Positions 25,230 through 34,019 of a stretch of DNA of 52,378 nt are shown here, piece after piece; within the stretch, counting starts at the first letter, position 1; each line of letters starts with the position of its first letter. Below the pieces are notes generated by a model, which saw only the letters and a list, made by a program, of their open reading frames with translations, searched no databases and was not told where the DNA came from. This stretch comes from Verrucomicrobiota bacterium (GTDB taxonomy: Bacteria; Verrucomicrobiota; Verrucomicrobiia; Opitutales; Opitutaceae). The position numbers and the translations under genes were made by a program. The stretch covers positions 1 to 52,378 of the forward strand of contig JAFEGX010000110.1 in assembly GCA_018239675.1 (NCBI GenBank), read 5' to 3'.

Positions 25230-26615
25230 ATGAAGCTATCCGGTTCGAGTCTGCTGTTGCTCGAGGACGAGCCGCTGCTCCGACGCCAGCTGGCCGCCGG
25301 ACTGGCGGCGGCGGGAGTGGAGGTGACGCCCGCCGCGACGCTGGCGGAGGCGCGTCGGCTGCTCGACGCGATGGAGTTCGACTACGCGCTGCTGGACCTG
25401 AATCTGCCGGACGGCCGCTCGACCGAACTGTTGGAGGCGAAGGCGGTGCCGGCCAATGTCGTGACCATCGTGATGACCGCCGACGGCGGAATCGGCTCGG
25501 CGGTGGAGGCGATCCGCCTGGGGGCCGCCGATTATCTCGTCAAGCCCTTCGACCCGGAGGAGCTCGGGGTGCGCTTTCTCCGCGCGCGGCGCGAGCGTGA
25601 TGCCCGGCGCGGCGCGGAGCCGCAGGCCGCCCTGGCGCCGGATTTCTTTTTCGGGTCGGCATTGGCGATCGTGGAGGCGCAGCTGCAGAAAATCCTGGCG
25701 GCCGACCGCCGCGCGCAGGGTCTGCTCCCGCCCGTGCTGATCGAGGGCGAGACGGGCACCGGCAAGACCTCGCTCGCGCGGTGGCTTCACCGGCACGGGC
25801 CGCGCGCGACGGGACCGCTGGTCGAGCTGAACTGCTCCGCCGTGCCGGAGTCACTCGCCGAGTCGGAGCTTTTCGGCCACGAGCGCGGCGCGTTCACCGA
25901 CGCGAAGGAGGCGCGGCTCGGCCTCCTTGAGGCGGCTGAGGGCGGCACGCTCTTCCTCGACGAGTTGCCGAGCCTGGCCCCGGCCCTCCAGGCCAAGCTG
26001 CTCAAGGCGATCGAAGACCGGGAAATCCGCCGCGTCGGCGGTCACCGCACCCGCAAGGTCGACGTGCGGATCATCGCCGCGACCAACGCCGACCTGCGCG
26101 CGCTTGCGGCGGCGGGACGGTTCCGCGAGGACCTGCTGCACCGCCTCGACCTTTTCCGGGTGCGCATTCCGCCGCTGCGCGAGCGCGGACCCGACATCAT
26201 CCCGCTGGCCGAGCAGCTGGTGGCGCGCATCGCCCGGCGCTACGGCTTTCCGCCGCGACCAATCCCGCCGATCGGCCGCACGCGCCTGCAGGCCCACGCC
26301 TGGCCAGGCAATGTCCGCGAACTCGCGCATGAGATCGAGCGCTCGCTGGTCTTCGGCGACGACCAGCTCCAGTTTTCGGCGCTGCCTGCGGCGCGCGTGG
26401 CCGGGACGACCGGCGGAGCCTCCTGGGTCAGCCCGGACTTCCAGATTCCCGCCGGGTTTTCCCTCGAGTCCGCCATCGATGCCCTCGTGGCGCGCGCCCT
26501 CCAGCAGGCGGGCGGCAACGTGTCCGCCGCCGCCCGCCTCCTCGGCGTCACGCGCGATTTCGTGCGCTATCGCCTCAAGCAGACCGGCGACGCCGGCAAG
26601 TCCGACACTGCGTAG
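25230..26615 (+). CDS. Sigma-54-dependent response regulator (NtrC family)
   Basis: This 461-aa activator has three domains. The receiver, residues 1-125, has the acidic ED at 12-13, phospho-acceptor Asp56 (LLDLNLPD), Thr83 and Lys105 (LVKPFD). The AAA+ domain, about 140-375, has Walker A GETGTGKT at 173-180, ELFGHERGAFTDA with the sigma-54 loop at 220-225, and Walker B TLFLDEL. The C-terminal Fis-type HTH is AGGNVSAAARLLGVTRDFVRYR. The contact loop reads GAFTDA in place of GAFTGA, a tolerated but non-standard variant. The start at 25230 has GGAGG just upstream. Its kinase is probably the one at 28,576-29,973, and its target the gene with a sigma-54 promoter at 26,778. In the longer frame the extra 85 residues have no features. 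Confidence 0.95.
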   Translation: MKLSGSSLLLLEDEPLLRRQLAAGLAAAGVEVTPAATLAEARRLLDAMEFDYALLDLNLPDGRSTELLEAKAVPANVVTIVMTADGGIGSAVEAIRLGAADYLVKPFDPEELGVRFLRARRERDARRGAEPQAALAPDFFFGSALAIVEAQLQKILAADRRAQGLLPPVLIEGETGTGKTSLARWLHRHGPRATGPLVELNCSAVPESLAESELFGHERGAFTDAKEARLGLLEAAEGGTLFLDELPSLAPALQAKLLKAIEDREIRRVGGHRTRKVDVRIIAATNADLRALAAAGRFREDLLHRLDLFRVRIPPLRERGPDIIPLAEQLVARIARRYGFPPRPIPPIGRTRLQAHAWPGNVRELAHEIERSLVFGDDQLQFSALPAARVAGTTGGASWVSPDFQIPAGFSLESAIDALVARALQQAGGNVSAAARLLGVTRDFVRYRLKQTGDAGKSDTA

Positions 26616-26777
26616 CCGGTTTGGGCGCGACCCGCGGTCCGGAGAATCGATCCCGGTGGGCGATGGGCCCCATTTGGGCCGAGACTGCTGGGTGTCTGTC
26701 CCCAATCGATGACGACAAGCTCGAACGTTAAGATATGCAGAACGCTGCGAAACAGTGGGTTGTAAGACTCCGGCTAG

Positions 26778-26794
26778 TTGGCATGAACGATGCA
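26778..26794 (+). promoter_or_regulatory. Sigma-54 (-24/-12) promoter
   Basis: TTGGCATGAACGATGCA has the invariant GG at 26,780-26,781 and GC at 26,792-26,793 with exactly 10 bases between. It matches 10 of 12 consensus positions of TGGCACG-N4-TTGCW. Transcription would start near 26,805, leaving a leader of about 50 bases. It lies 163 bases after the gene for a sigma-54 activator. The 160 bases upstream are free for activator sites, though no clear repeated site was identified. Confidence 0.8.
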
Positions 26795-26854
26795 AAGCCA
26801 AGATGGCCGGACAAGATCCGGCACTCACAGAGAAACCCAACGCAACTTCCGACC

Positions 26855-27229
26855 ATGAAAACCCGCATCCTAAGTCTCATCCTCGGCCTCGCGCTCGCCG
26901 GCGCGGTGGCGCACGCGCAGACCTCCACGCCCCCGACTCCACCGCCGCCGCCGAACATGCCGCACACTCCGGCGCTGCAGGCGTCGGACGTAGCGAAAGC
27001 GGTCGCAGCGATCCTCCAGCAGTTCGATGCCAAGCGCGACCAGGCGATTGCCGACCGGCAGGCGCTGATTGAGAAGATCAAGGCCGCCACGACCGACGCC
27101 GAGCGCCAGGCGCTCATGACGCAGCTCCGGACTGAGATGGCGGCGCACCGGGAAGAGATGGCCGCTCTCGGCAAGCAGATCCGCGAGGAGCTGCGCAAGC
27201 TCCGCCAGCAGCGGCAGGGCGGCGGCTGA
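26855..27229 (+). CDS. Small secreted coiled-coil protein, sigma-54 target
   Basis: This 124-aa protein has a signal peptide (MKTRILSLILGLALAGAVAHAQ, cleavage after AHA). A proline-rich linker (TPPTPPPPPNMP) follows, then about 85 residues of strongly helical, charged heptad-like sequence (FDAKRDQAIADRQALIEKI, REEMAALGKQIREELRK) and a Gly-rich end. It is not a family I can name. Size and layout recall periplasmic CpxP/Spy-like stress chaperones, but no LTxxQ motif is seen, so this is only an analogy. It has its own sigma-54 promoter and its own terminator, so it is probably the main output of the two-component system encoded around it. The start at 26855 is set by the signal peptide. Confidence 0.85.
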   Translation: MKTRILSLILGLALAGAVAHAQTSTPPTPPPPPNMPHTPALQASDVAKAVAAILQQFDAKRDQAIADRQALIEKIKAATTDAERQALMTQLRTEMAAHREEMAALGKQIREELRKLRQQRQGGG

Positions 27230-27261
27230 GTCGCCGGCCTGCGGCCGGTCCGCAGATTTCA

Positions 27262-27287
27262 GGGCGAAGGCAACTTCGCCCTTTTTT
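27262..27287 (+). terminator. Rho-independent terminator after the coiled-coil gene
   Basis: An 8-bp stem, GGGCGAAG with CTTCGCCC, is capped by a GCAA tetraloop and followed by six T. It lies 33 bases after the stop and isolates the sigma-54 controlled gene from the outer-membrane protein gene downstream. Confidence 0.93.
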
Positions 27288-27386
27288 GTCGGCAGACGCG
27301 ATCAACCCGGATTTGCGGTGCGTCGCCGGCCGGTTTCTGCTGGATCGGTGGCCGAACCGGCCGCACCGATAACTGTCTTTACCCGC

Positions 27387-28565
27387 ATGACCCGGCACCG
27401 TCCCGTCTTTCTCGCGCTGTTTGCTCTCGGGCTGGCCGGATGGCTTCGGGCGGAGGAGGCGGCCCCGGCGGCTCAGTCCGCCGCGGCCGGAAGCACGGCA
27501 CCGCTTTCGGACGCCGAACTGGCGAGTCTCCTGGCGCTGGCGGACGTGCCGCTGCAGACGGCGACGCTTCGCGCCTCGGTGGGCTGGCGCGACAACATCC
27601 TTCTGTCGACCTTCGCCCCGATCAGCCGTGCGTTCGCCCGGGGTGAAGTGGACGCGATGATCCTGCGGGGCCATGGTGACTGGCAGGTCGTGGGCTTCCT
27701 GACGGGCGACGTGCTCCGGTTCTTCTCGCCGCCGCCCGAGACCGGCGGCGAACAGACCTGGTTCGTGCACGGGGAGGGCCGCTGGCAGCACTGGCCGGCG
27801 TGGCGGGTGACGCTGAAGGCCGATGCGTTTTTCCAGGACGCGGTGATTGACCTGTCGGAGACCGAGAGCCTGCGGACGGTCGTGCCGACTCGCGCTGAAG
27901 GCGGCTTCGTGACCGCCTCGACCGAGCTGGCGCTGCCAGGCGGGTTCACGCTCGCGCCGCTCGCGCAGCTGAAGCGCGTGGCCTACCGCGACTTTCCGGG
28001 CGACTACCGCGAGGCCAAGGCGGGCCCGGTGCTGAAATGGCAGCGGTCGGAGACGTTCACCCTCGCCGCATCGTGGTTCGAGCACTGGCGCCGCTACGAC
28101 GATCGCCAGGAGTACACGGCCGGCGGCCGCGCGCTGCCGAACACACAGTTGCGCTTCCGCCAGCGGGAGGGCGAACTGCGGGCCACCTTCGCGTGGGAGT
28201 CCGGCGGAAAATGGGAGACGGTCCTGACCGCCGGCCGGCTCGAGAACCGCGACGGGGCCTCCGGTTTTTTTGACTATGACCAGGACCGCGGGCGGGCCGA
28301 GGTGACCTGGCAGCGCGGAAACTGGAAGGTCATCGGTTCGGGCGAGGATCGTCGAATGGTCTATCGCATCCAGACCGTCGGCACCGGGCTCACGCCGCCA
28401 GCCCGGGTGGCGGAGGCGGACGAGGAAAGCCTCCGGGCCGAGTACGCTTGGACGAAGGACTGGACCCTTTTTGCCGAGGGCCGCCATGAGCGGAACCGGT
28501 CGAACGAGACCGAGTTTAGCTACCGCGCAAACACGGTGCTCGCCGGGGTTCAGCGGGCGTTCTAG
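27387..28565 (+). CDS. Outer-membrane beta-barrel protein, unknown function
   Basis: This 392-aa exported protein has a signal peptide (to about LRAEEA). The remainder is rich in alternating amphipathic strands with many Trp, Tyr and Arg residues, for example TLRASVGWRDNILLSTFAP, TLAASWFEHWRRYDDRQEY and WTLFAEGRHERNRSN. It ends in YRANTVLAGVQRAF, a C-terminal aromatic strand as in outer-membrane barrels. No named family was recognised. The start at 27387 is fixed by the signal. It is followed after 10 bases by the histidine kinase gene, so the two are probably co-transcribed, and the barrel might be part of the sensed process. Confidence 0.82.
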   Translation: MTRHRPVFLALFALGLAGWLRAEEAAPAAQSAAAGSTAPLSDAELASLLALADVPLQTATLRASVGWRDNILLSTFAPISRAFARGEVDAMILRGHGDWQVVGFLTGDVLRFFSPPPETGGEQTWFVHGEGRWQHWPAWRVTLKADAFFQDAVIDLSETESLRTVVPTRAEGGFVTASTELALPGGFTLAPLAQLKRVAYRDFPGDYREAKAGPVLKWQRSETFTLAASWFEHWRRYDDRQEYTAGGRALPNTQLRFRQREGELRATFAWESGGKWETVLTAGRLENRDGASGFFDYDQDRGRAEVTWQRGNWKVIGSGEDRRMVYRIQTVGTGLTPPARVAEADEESLRAEYAWTKDWTLFAEGRHERNRSNETEFSYRANTVLAGVQRAF

Positions 28566-28575
28566 GCTCGACGAC

Positions 28576-29973
28576 ATGCGTAATCCCGCCTCCCAGTCGC
28601 GCCGGACCGTGGTGGCGGTCCTCATCGCGATGCTGGCGATCCTGGCGGGCCTGGTCGGGGGACTGACCGGGTGGCTGCGTTCGCGGCTGCATGCGGAGGT
28701 GCTGCAGCGCGAGGCGGAGGCGATGCATGCGGTGGCGCTGATGCAGGTGGCGGCGGTGCAGGCCCGGGAGGCCGGGGCCAGCGCGGGCGATGGCGAGGCC
28801 GCGCTGTTCACCGCGGTGCTGGAATCGTCGCGGCTGCGCGGCGTGCTGGCCGTGGACCTGCGGGACGAGCAGGGCGCGCTCCGGCTGGCGCTGCCCGAGC
28901 CGGCGGCGGACCAGGGGCAGAAACCGTGGTGGCCCGCGAATCCGGACCAGCCGCTCGTGCGCTATCAGGCGCATGGCTCGCTGGAGGCGGTCTTCGGCGC
29001 AAAGCTGGCGCCCGGCGACGAGCCGACCCGGGCACCGCTGCTGGAGATCGTGGTCCCGCTGCGCGCCGGCGCGGCGGCGGGGATTCGGCTCGGGGTGGCG
29101 CATTACTGGATCGACGGCGGCACGGTCGCGGCCGAATTCGCGCGCATGGACCAAGGTCTCCTGGGGCTCGCCGTGCTGGCCTTCCTCGGCGGCGCGGCGC
29201 TGGTGACCGGCGTGCTCGTGTGGGCGCTCCGGCGCCTGGGCGCGGCTGAGCTCCGGCTGGCGGAGCAGGGGCAGGACCTGGCGCGCGCCAACCAGGAACT
29301 CGATTTCGCGGCGAAAACCGGGGCGATCGGCGCGATCAGCGCCCACCTGATTCACGGGCTGAAGAACCCGCTGGCCGGTCTCGAGGGATTTGTAAGCGAC
29401 CCGGCCAGCGCGCAGGCCGGCCCGCAGGGCGAGGCCTGGCGAGGGGCGGTGGAGACCACGCGCCGGCTGCGGGCGCTGGTGCAGGAGGTGACGGTGGTGC
29501 TGCGCGCCGAGGCCGCGGGCCGCGCGGAGTATCCCGTGCCGGCCGCCGAGTGGCTGGGCGCCGCCGCGGAGCGCCTGCGGAACCGGGCCCGGCCGGCCGG
29601 CGTCGAGGTGGAGTTCGGGCCCGCGCCGACGGCAACCGTGACGGGCCGCACGGCCAACCTTGGTGGACTGATCCTGGACAATCTCGTGGGCAATGCCGTC
29701 GAGGCCACGCCGCCCGGTGGCCGGGTGCGGGTCACCGCCACCGCAACGAACGAGACGCTGGATCTGCTCGTGGAAGACACCGGTCCCGGCCTGAGCGATG
29801 AGGCGCGCGCCGCCCTGTTCCGTCCGGTGCGCAGCACCAAGCGCCATGGCGGCGGGGTGGGGCTGGCGATCAGCCACCAGCTGGCCCGCCACCTCGGCGG
29901 CGCGTTGGAACTGGTGCACAGCGGTCCCGCGGGCTCGGCGTTTCGGCTGCGCGTGCCGCGCTTGCCCCCGTGA
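28576..29973 (+). CDS. Sensor histidine kinase
   Basis: This 465-aa membrane kinase has helices at about residues 11-33 and 194-218 that flank a periplasmic sensing domain of about 160 residues. A linker coiled-coil follows, then the H-box with His260 (HLIHGLKNPLAGLEGF), the N-box NLVGNAVEAT, G1 EDTGPGLS and G2 HGGGVGLAIS. The HGLKNP form of the H-box is typical of NtrB/ZraS-like kinases that pair with sigma-54 regulators. It is therefore the likely partner of the regulator at 25,230-26,615, with two genes between them. The start at 28576 (MRNPASQ) is preferred over an upstream in-frame ATG that overlaps the barrel gene. Confidence 0.93.
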   Translation: MRNPASQSRRTVVAVLIAMLAILAGLVGGLTGWLRSRLHAEVLQREAEAMHAVALMQVAAVQAREAGASAGDGEAALFTAVLESSRLRGVLAVDLRDEQGALRLALPEPAADQGQKPWWPANPDQPLVRYQAHGSLEAVFGAKLAPGDEPTRAPLLEIVVPLRAGAAAGIRLGVAHYWIDGGTVAAEFARMDQGLLGLAVLAFLGGAALVTGVLVWALRRLGAAELRLAEQGQDLARANQELDFAAKTGAIGAISAHLIHGLKNPLAGLEGFVSDPASAQAGPQGEAWRGAVETTRRLRALVQEVTVVLRAEAAGRAEYPVPAAEWLGAAAERLRNRARPAGVEVEFGPAPTATVTGRTANLGGLILDNLVGNAVEATPPGGRVRVTATATNETLDLLVEDTGPGLSDEARAALFRPVRSTKRHGGGVGLAISHQLARHLGGALELVHSGPAGSAFRLRVPRLPP

Positions 29974-29998
29974 GCCGCGTAGTTATCCGGTTGGCCCC

Positions 29999-31996
29999 AT
30001 GACGAGAAGCCTGCTGATCATCCTCCTGCTCGCGGCATTGCCGGCGGGCTGGGCGCGGGCGCAGAGCGACGGCTCGGTGCGGTGGAGCTTCACGACCGTG
30101 TCGTCGGCGGTGTCCGGCAACATCCTTTCCTCGCCGGCAGTCGCGCCCGACGGCACCGTGTATGTGGGCGTCGAGGTCGGCTCCTCGACCAGCCTTGCGC
30201 CGTCGGGCCGCGTGTTCGCACTCACCTCCGCCGGGGCGCAGCGCTGGGTTTACCAGACGCCGGACTGGGTGGACTCGACGCCCGCGGTCGCGCCGAACGG
30301 CACGATCTATTTCGGATGCTGGGACGGAAAGCTCTACGCGCTCAATCCCGACGGCACGAAGAAGTGGACCTTCGCCACGTCCGGGTTCGTCGCGTCCTCG
30401 CCGGCGCTTGCCACCGACGGCACGATCTACATCGGCTCCGGGGACGGTAGCCTTTATGCGGTGAATCCCGACGGCTCGCTCAAGTGGACCTTCCTGACCG
30501 GGGACTGGATCGACTCGGCGCCGGCCGTTGGCCCGGACGGCACAATCTACGTGGGGTCATGGGACGGGAATTTCTACGCGATCCGGCCGGACGGCACCGC
30601 GCGGTGGCGCTACGCGACGGGCGGGAAGATCGCGAGTTCCCCGGCCATCGCGGCGGACGGCAGCGTGTACGTCGGCTCCCGGGACCTGAACCTCTACGCC
30701 TTTAGCGCGGATGGGACGCTGCGGTGGTCGGCGGGACTGGGCGACACCATCGAGTCGGCGCCCGCGCTGGGGGCCGATGGGACGATCTATGTGACGACCA
30801 CCGGCGGCCGGCTCTTCGCCCTGGCGCCCTCCGGTGACGAGCGCTGGCGCTATCCCGCAAGCGGCCAGACCTCGCTCTCGCCGATCTATTCGTCGCCCGC
30901 GGTGCGCGCCGACGGCTCGATCGTGTTCGGATCGAGTGACAATGCGCTCTACATTCTCAATGCGGACGGGACCCTGAAGACGAAGGCCACGCTCGGCGAC
31001 TGGGCCGATTCCTCGGCACTGGTGACCCGGGACGGCGTGATCTACATCGGCTGCACGGACAAGAAACTTTACGCGTTCAACAGTGCGTCGTCGCTCGCGC
31101 TCACGGACTGGCCACAGCTGCACCGCGACCCGCAGCGCACGGGCTGGACTCCGATGGGCGCCGTGGCCGGCACGACCGGCCGCCTGCTCAACCTCTCGGT
31201 GCGCACCAACGCCGGCACGGGCGCGGACACCCTCACGGTCGGGTTCGTGGCGAGCGGCACCGGTTCGCGGACCCTCCTGGTCCGCGGGGTCGGGCCCACG
31301 CTGGCGACATATGGCGTGACGGGCGTGCTCACCGACCCGCGAATCGCGGCCTTCGTGAATTCCGGCGGTTCGAGCGTGCAGCTGGATGCCAATGACAACT
31401 GGGGCGCCGCGACCAATGCCGCGCAGATCGCCAGCACGGCGAATGCGGTCGGGGCATTTGCCCTGCCGGACGGCAGCCTCGACGCGGCGCTGCTGCGCGA
31501 CTTCGCCGCAGGGGTTTATTCGGTGCAGGTGGCCGGTGCCGGCGGCGGCACTGGGGTCGCGCTGATGGAGGTCTATGATGCCGGGGGCAGCGCCACGGCG
31601 CGCCTGGTGAATGTCTCGGCGCGGAGTGCCGTCGGCACCGGCGCCGGCATCCTGATCGCGGGTTTTGTCGTGGACCAGCAGCCCCGCACGATCCTCGTGC
31701 GCGGCGTCGGACCCACGCTGGCGGGTTACGGCGTGACCGGCGTGCTGGCGAATCCACGCCTGCAGGTGTTCGACGGCGCCGGGCGGCTGATCGCGGAGAA
31801 CGACGACTGGAGCACCGCGAGCAACGCCAGCAGCCTCGCTGCGACGGCCCGGGCGGTCGGCGCGTTTGACCTCAATGCCGGCAGCCAGGACGCGGTTCTG
31901 CTTCTGACGCTGCCTCCCGGCGTCTACTCGGCACAGGTCGCGGGGGTGGGCGGCACGACCGGCGTCGGCTTGGTCGAGGTCTACGAGATTCCTTAG
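29999..31996 (+). CDS. Secreted PQQ-like beta-propeller protein with two C-terminal GVGPTLA domains
   Basis: This 665-aa exported protein has a signal to about residue 22 (ARAQ). About 360 residues follow that contain eight propeller repeats of the form S(S/T/A)PA-x4-DGTIYVG...LYA-x3-DG, giving an eight-bladed PQQ-type fold. No quinone ligands can be assigned, so it is probably structural or carbohydrate-binding. Two copies of a beta-rich domain follow, each with RTLLVRGVGPTLA..GVTG and ending GVYSVQVAG..GVALMEVYD or GTTGVGLVEVYEIP. The same domain ends the protein at 35,819-36,574, so it may be an export or surface-sorting tail. The gene starts 25 bases after the kinase and 10 bases before a polytopic membrane gene. 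Confidence 0.9.
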   Translation: MTRSLLIILLLAALPAGWARAQSDGSVRWSFTTVSSAVSGNILSSPAVAPDGTVYVGVEVGSSTSLAPSGRVFALTSAGAQRWVYQTPDWVDSTPAVAPNGTIYFGCWDGKLYALNPDGTKKWTFATSGFVASSPALATDGTIYIGSGDGSLYAVNPDGSLKWTFLTGDWIDSAPAVGPDGTIYVGSWDGNFYAIRPDGTARWRYATGGKIASSPAIAADGSVYVGSRDLNLYAFSADGTLRWSAGLGDTIESAPALGADGTIYVTTTGGRLFALAPSGDERWRYPASGQTSLSPIYSSPAVRADGSIVFGSSDNALYILNADGTLKTKATLGDWADSSALVTRDGVIYIGCTDKKLYAFNSASSLALTDWPQLHRDPQRTGWTPMGAVAGTTGRLLNLSVRTNAGTGADTLTVGFVASGTGSRTLLVRGVGPTLATYGVTGVLTDPRIAAFVNSGGSSVQLDANDNWGAATNAAQIASTANAVGAFALPDGSLDAALLRDFAAGVYSVQVAGAGGGTGVALMEVYDAGGSATARLVNVSARSAVGTGAGILIAGFVVDQQPRTILVRGVGPTLAGYGVTGVLANPRLQVFDGAGRLIAENDDWSTASNASSLAATARAVGAFDLNAGSQDAVLLLTLPPGVYSAQVAGVGGTTGVGLVEVYEIP

Positions 31997-32006
31997 CGCC
32001 CGGCTC

Positions 32007-33572
32007 ATGCAACCCGGGCCACAGTCCGCAGCGGCGCGCCGGTGGGAGTGGGTGGCGGCGGCGGTGGCGACCTTGCTGGTGGCGGCGATGAAGCCCTGGG
32101 CGCTGCTGCACCCGCAACTTTGGGCGGAGGACGGTTCCGTGCACCTTCTCGACAACGAGGCGCACGGGCTCGGGGCCCTGCTGCTGCCGTACCGCGGATA
32201 CTTGCACACGCTGCCGCGGATTCTTGCGTGGCTGGCGGGGGTCACGACCGATGTCGAGCATTGGCCCCTGTTCTACAACACCGCGGCGCTGGCCGTGGCC
32301 GCCGGGCTCTTTCTCCGGATGACGTCGCCGCGGCTGAACCTCCCGGGCAAGCCGTGGCTGATCCTGGCGTTCGTCGTCGTGGCCAACGCGGGCGAGACCT
32401 TCCTCAACCTGACCAACCTGCACTGGCTCACGGCGTTCTTCCTCGTGCAGCAGGCGCTGATCGCCCCGGCGCGCACCCCGGGACAATGGCTGCGGGACCT
32501 GGGGCTGCTCGTGGTCGTCGGACTGACCGGACCGTTCATCATCGTGTTCCTGCCATTGTACCTGCTGCGCTGGGCGCGCGACCGCGACCGCTACAGCGGG
32601 ATGATCGCGGTGGTCGCGGTGGTGCTGGCATTGGTGCAGGCGTTGCTCGTGGCCCAAACCGGCCCGCGGTTCGAGCCGCAGGAGCACGCGTTCAATCCGG
32701 CGGTGCTGGCGCAGGTGCTGGGCGTGCGGCTGATCGCCTGGCCGCTCCTCGGCCCCAAGCTCGCGCTGGCGCTGCCGGCTCCGGTGCCGGCGATCCTGCT
32801 GGTCGGCGGGCTGGCCGGGGCGGGATGGTGGGTGACGCGTCCCGACCCGGCGCGGGCGCAGCGGCTGACGCTCGGGCTGGCGTTTCTGCTGATTGCCGGG
32901 GCCTGCATCTACCGCCTGCGGCCGGATACCTGGACCTGCGTGGAACTCGAGAACGGGGACAGCTATTTTTTTGTTCCGCGACTGCTCCTCGCGTGGCTGG
33001 CGATCATGGCCGCCGCGTCCGCCACCGGCGTGCGCGCCTGGCTCCTGCGCGGCGCCGGGCTCGCGGCGGTCCTGCTCAATGCGGGCGACTTCGTGAAGCC
33101 GGCGCCGCCGGACTACCACTGGCTGGAGCAGAGCGGTGCGATTCGTCGCGGAGAGCCGGCGGACCTGGCGATCCTGCCGCAGGGATGGGTGCTGCACTAC
33201 CCGGGCCGCATGGTGTACGGCGTGGTCGGGCGGGGCTGGTACGACGAGGAGAGCAATGGCCGCCGAGTCTGGCGCTGGGCCGCGGGCCCGGCGACGCTGC
33301 GGCTGGTGGTGCGCGAGTCGCATCCGGTGCCGGTGCGGGTCCGGCTGACGCTCCACGCCCGGCAAGACGAGACCGTCACGGTGCGACTGGCCGGACGAGT
33401 GGTCGGAGCATTTTCGGTCGACGAGCAGCCGCGCATCTTCGACCTGGACCTCGGCCTGCACCCGATGGGCTTTCTCGATCTGGAGCTGGCAGCGGATCGT
33501 CCACCATTGATCGAGCCCACCGCCACGGCGCGGCCGCTTGGCTTCGCGCTGGGTCGCTGGTGGGTGAAGTAG
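32007..33572 (+). CDS. Polytopic membrane protein, GT-C glycosyltransferase-like
   Basis: This 521-aa protein has roughly nine hydrophobic segments up to about residue 360 and a soluble beta-rich C-terminal part of about 150 residues. After helix 1 it has LLHPQLWAEDGSVHL, resembling the acidic first-loop motif of GT-C glycosyltransferases. That would suit lipid-linked sugar transfer to an exported polymer. The C-terminal LTLHARQDETVTVRLAGR and FDLDLGLHP look like a carbohydrate-binding-type sandwich. I cannot name a family and the enzymatic role is inference. It begins 10 bases after the propeller gene and is probably in the same transcript. No frameshift is visible. Confidence 0.8.
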   Translation: MQPGPQSAAARRWEWVAAAVATLLVAAMKPWALLHPQLWAEDGSVHLLDNEAHGLGALLLPYRGYLHTLPRILAWLAGVTTDVEHWPLFYNTAALAVAAGLFLRMTSPRLNLPGKPWLILAFVVVANAGETFLNLTNLHWLTAFFLVQQALIAPARTPGQWLRDLGLLVVVGLTGPFIIVFLPLYLLRWARDRDRYSGMIAVVAVVLALVQALLVAQTGPRFEPQEHAFNPAVLAQVLGVRLIAWPLLGPKLALALPAPVPAILLVGGLAGAGWWVTRPDPARAQRLTLGLAFLLIAGACIYRLRPDTWTCVELENGDSYFFVPRLLLAWLAIMAAASATGVRAWLLRGAGLAAVLLNAGDFVKPAPPDYHWLEQSGAIRRGEPADLAILPQGWVLHYPGRMVYGVVGRGWYDEESNGRRVWRWAAGPATLRLVVRESHPVPVRVRLTLHARQDETVTVRLAGRVVGAFSVDEQPRIFDLDLGLHPMGFLDLELAADRPPLIEPTATARPLGFALGRWWVK

Positions 33573-34019
33573 GGTGGGTTCAGCGCGGCGCGCGGCTGTC
33601 GGTGGCGTGCAGCGCTTGCGTCGTCCCCCCGTGGCGATGCTGCGGCTTGGGACGATGGGGAAAAGGGCCGATGTTTTTTGGCCACGGATGACGCCGATTT
33701 TCGCGGACGAGACAGGCGATTCCTCAAGGACCTAGCCTTGCGCGCAGCGCAACGCTAGGTCCGTTCGCCCGTGATGGAGCTAACAGCCGGAGACTGCCGT
33801 GGTGCGGTGGTCTTGGCTTCAGGTATTCAACTCCACCCAGCCACGCGGCCCGTGAGCTGAGTGCAGCGAGTATTGACGCCGCGTTCTCGGTCAGCACGGT
33901 ACGCGCGCCTAAGAAAAGGCTGTCGGCGACCGTGCAATGTCGCGCGAGGTTTCCAGCATCGCCCGGTTCGCGCCGCCTTTCATTCGTCGGCGCGGCGCAA
34001 ACCCAAAAAGGTGAAATCC
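33573..34019. repeat. Spacer with a long hairpin element
   Basis: No gene is supported in this 447-base spacer. At 33,729-33,763 a near-perfect hairpin pairs GGACCTAGC with GCTAGGTCC (9 bp), then after one C/C mismatch TTGCGC with GCGCAA (6 bp), around a 3-base loop. It has the look of a REP-type palindrome. Text at about 33,681-33,715 (GGCCACGGATGACGCCGAT..) resembles another common dispersed repeat. AAAGGTGA at 34,005-34,012 is a good ribosome binding site for the next gene. Confidence 0.7.
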
